A program made the position numbers and the translations under genes. From contig JBBSDP010000006.1 of NCBI GenBank assembly GCA_038240605.1, positions 1 to 64,000 of the forward strand: a stretch of 64,000 nucleotides of DNA. Direction: 5' to 3'. The stretch's first letter is position 1. Each line of letters starts with the position of its first letter. This DNA is from JBBSDP01 sp038240605 (GTDB taxonomy: Bacteria > Planctomycetota > Phycisphaerae > Tepidisphaerales > Tepidisphaeraceae). The notes beneath the pieces are model-generated. The model did not search any database and was not told where the DNA came from. It was given only the letters and a program-made list of their open reading frames with translations. This document shows positions 62,859 to 64,000 of this stretch, piece after piece.

Positions 62859-63776
62859 TTACTCCGCGGAGTCGGGCGGTGGAGGGCCGGCATCCTCGAC
62901 GTCGCCGGCGTCACGGGCGCCTTCGAAATCCATCATGAACTCGATCCGCTTCATCGCCTCATCGCCGATCCGGCGTCGGAGCATATTCCGCGCCCGGCGA
63001 ATTCCGGTGCGCCGGGAGACGTGGCCGATGATGATCAATTTGTTCTTCAGCTTCGGCAGGATCTCGACGAACTGGTCCAGGTGCAGGTGCTTTCCCGCCT
63101 TCGCCTTGACGCGATGCTCGGCGTCGAAAAACGTCACCTCGGTGATCAGCGTCTCGGAATTCTGCACGTCGGACTGGTCGAAGACGCTGCCGATGGTCGT
63201 GTCGCCGAGGAATGCGACCAGCGGAACTTCCAGCCGGTACTGGATCTCGATGCCGTCCTTCTTCAGCGTCGCCAGCTCGGGTCCGGTCTTGCCGAAGAAT
63301 TCCGGCTTCAATTTTTCGCGAATGCTGAGCAGAACGTATCCCAGGCTGGCGCCGCCGTGATGCGTGGCGACGGCGCGGATGCCGAAGTCGCGCCGCACCT
63401 CGAAGAGCTGATCGGGCGCCATCGGCACCAGCGTGAAGGGTGTGCCTTGCCGCTCGACGTCGCGCCAGCAGCGCAGGAGTCGATCGACGGGGTCGCGCAG
63501 CTCGCGCGGCAGCAGGATCGTGCCCGCCTTCATCCCCTGGAAGTAGCGCTGCGAGAGGTAGTAGGGGAGGCCCGCCAGGTGGTCCATGTGCCCGTGCGTG
63601 ATGCAGACGAAATCGCTGGTGAGGGAAAAATGCGGAGCACGTCCGATATCGAAGCAAACGTTGAGCTCCGGAACCTGCACGACGGTTTCCTCGCCTGCAA
63701 CGCTGTAGCCAATCACGCTGTGAAGCCCCAGCGGGATTTTGGCGAACTTCTGAACCAGAAACGACTTCTCGATCAT
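62859..63776 (-). CDS. RNase Z-like metallo-beta-lactamase fold hydrolase
   Basis: The 305-residue protein has HGHMDH at residues 61-66 (zinc ligands), a third histidine in ATHHGG, Asp in VAFLGDTTIGS and the distal His in IIGHVSRR. The spacing fits the RNase Z/ElaC or short MBL-phosphodiesterase group, with no long exosite visible. Trp/Tyr-rich tRNA-binding arms cannot be identified, so the substrate may be tRNA 3' trailers or a small molecule. ATG 63776 lacks a ribosome site; a TACACT box lies 9 bases upstream. Confidence 0.85.
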   Translation of the reverse strand: MIEKSFLVQKFAKIPLGLHSVIGYSVAGEETVVQVPELNVCFDIGRAPHFSLTSDFVCITHGHMDHLAGLPYYLSQRYFQGMKAGTILLPRELRDPVDRLLRCWRDVERQGTPFTLVPMAPDQLFEVRRDFGIRAVATHHGGASLGYVLLSIREKLKPEFFGKTGPELATLKKDGIEIQYRLEVPLVAFLGDTTIGSVFDQSDVQNSETLITEVTFFDAEHRVKAKAGKHLHLDQFVEILPKLKNKLIIIGHVSRRTGIRRARNMLRRRIGDEAMKRIEFMMDFEGARDAGDVEDAGPPPPDSAE

Positions 63777-63785
63777 GGTCGGGCG

Positions 63786-63791
63786 AGTGTA
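63786..63791 (-). promoter_or_regulatory. Possible -10 box (TACACT) of the RNase Z-like gene
   Basis: TACACT on the minus strand ends 9 bases before ATG 63776, with no ribosome site. Confidence 0.3.
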
Positions 63792-63896
63792 GCGGTGGGA
63801 GGCAGTAATGTCAGTTTCTGTAAGTTGAGGCGAAGCCGGGTGTGATCGACCGCTGGAAAATTAGCTGTTTTTCTCGATCGAAAGCCTGATTTTTCC

Positions 63897-63924
63897 TTGA
63901 CACGCATGGGCTCGTTTTTAGAAT
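63897..63924 (+). promoter_or_regulatory. Near-perfect sigma-70 promoter at the right edge
   Basis: TTGACA (63897-63902) and TAGAAT (63919-63924) are 16 bases apart. The expected transcript start is about 63931. The gene it drives is beyond the window or is the small RNA below. Confidence 0.7.
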
Positions 63925-63930
63925 TTGTCC

Positions 63931-64000
63931 TTGTTCGACCGCCTAAGCCCTTTTCAAACAAAGGGCGTGGAGAAACCAAGGCGGCCCGCGCGGGCCGCTT
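63931..64000 (+). ncRNA. Possible small RNA or attenuator leader (right end open)
   Basis: The expected transcript has a 7-bp hairpin GCCCTTT/AAAGGGC (63947-63953 with 63960-63966, loop TCAAAC), then a perfect 18-base palindrome GCGGCCCGCGCGGGCCGC at 63981-63998 followed by TT at the edge. If T continues beyond base 64000, the palindrome is a terminator and the product is a small RNA of about 75 bases. Confidence 0.4.

Overview
The window looks like a chromosomal segment of a high-GC member of the Planctomycetota, perhaps class Phycisphaerae. This is inferred from gene families, not from a marker gene. The pointers are a giant secreted ThuA/membrane-bound-dehydrogenase protein of the Planctomycetes-Verrucomicrobia type, a prepilin-like secreted protein, small zinc-ribbon membrane proteins ending in a CGYDLRASP-type motif, several Uma2/DUF4058 proteins, and palindromic intergenic repeats. 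I see no rRNA or tRNA gene, CRISPR array, prophage or complete insertion sequence.

Layout. 0-9 kb: a left-truncated VRR-NUC-like gene, a TetR regulator, small unknowns, then an 1812-residue secreted multidomain protein ending in a blue-copper domain. 9-21 kb: ribosomal protein L28, a secreted beta-propeller-like protein, an Uma2 protein, glmS, rarA, a 5-formyl-THF cyclo-ligase with a hairpin-rich leader, an L,D-transpeptidase, an AsmA-like protein and a transglutaminase. 21-27 kb: an isolated nuoG-nuoH-nuoI trio facing gpmI, then a 22-codon Lys/Ala-rich gene with its own promoter and terminator. 27-36 kb: a ParA ATPase, a HIT hydrolase overlapping a pyruvyl transferase, purD-trmH, a GlcG/HbpS protein, a prepilin-like protein and a GH4 glycosidase. 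36-44 kb: small unknowns, a frameshifted HTH gene, ettA, Uma2, DUF4058 and uvrA.

44.2-48.3 kb is a tight operon for lipid transport: a small lipoprotein, a protein fusing an anti-sigma-type kinase to a STAS domain, then MlaE, MlaF and MlaD. The STAS domain occupies the place of MlaB in the enterobacterial MlaFEDB complex, and the fused kinase suggests the transporter may be controlled by phosphorylation. This is the most interesting candidate system in the window.

48.3-50.4 kb is a lower-GC, decayed stretch with an interrupted gene, a gene fragment and an 86-bp element with terminal inverted repeats. 50.4-64 kb holds a 3D-domain wall protein, a cobalamin-binding-like protein with an operator-like dyad, an M48 protease, a PilZ protein, a xylose isomerase, a secreted 914-residue putative glycosidase, a sulfotransferase, a GT-C-like membrane protein, MazG and an RNase Z-like hydrolase. 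The right edge carries a near-consensus promoter followed by two hairpins, a possible small RNA or attenuator.

Many genes have normal Shine-Dalgarno sites. At least nine instead have a TANNNT box 6-9 bases before the start codon, which suggests leaderless transcription is common here.
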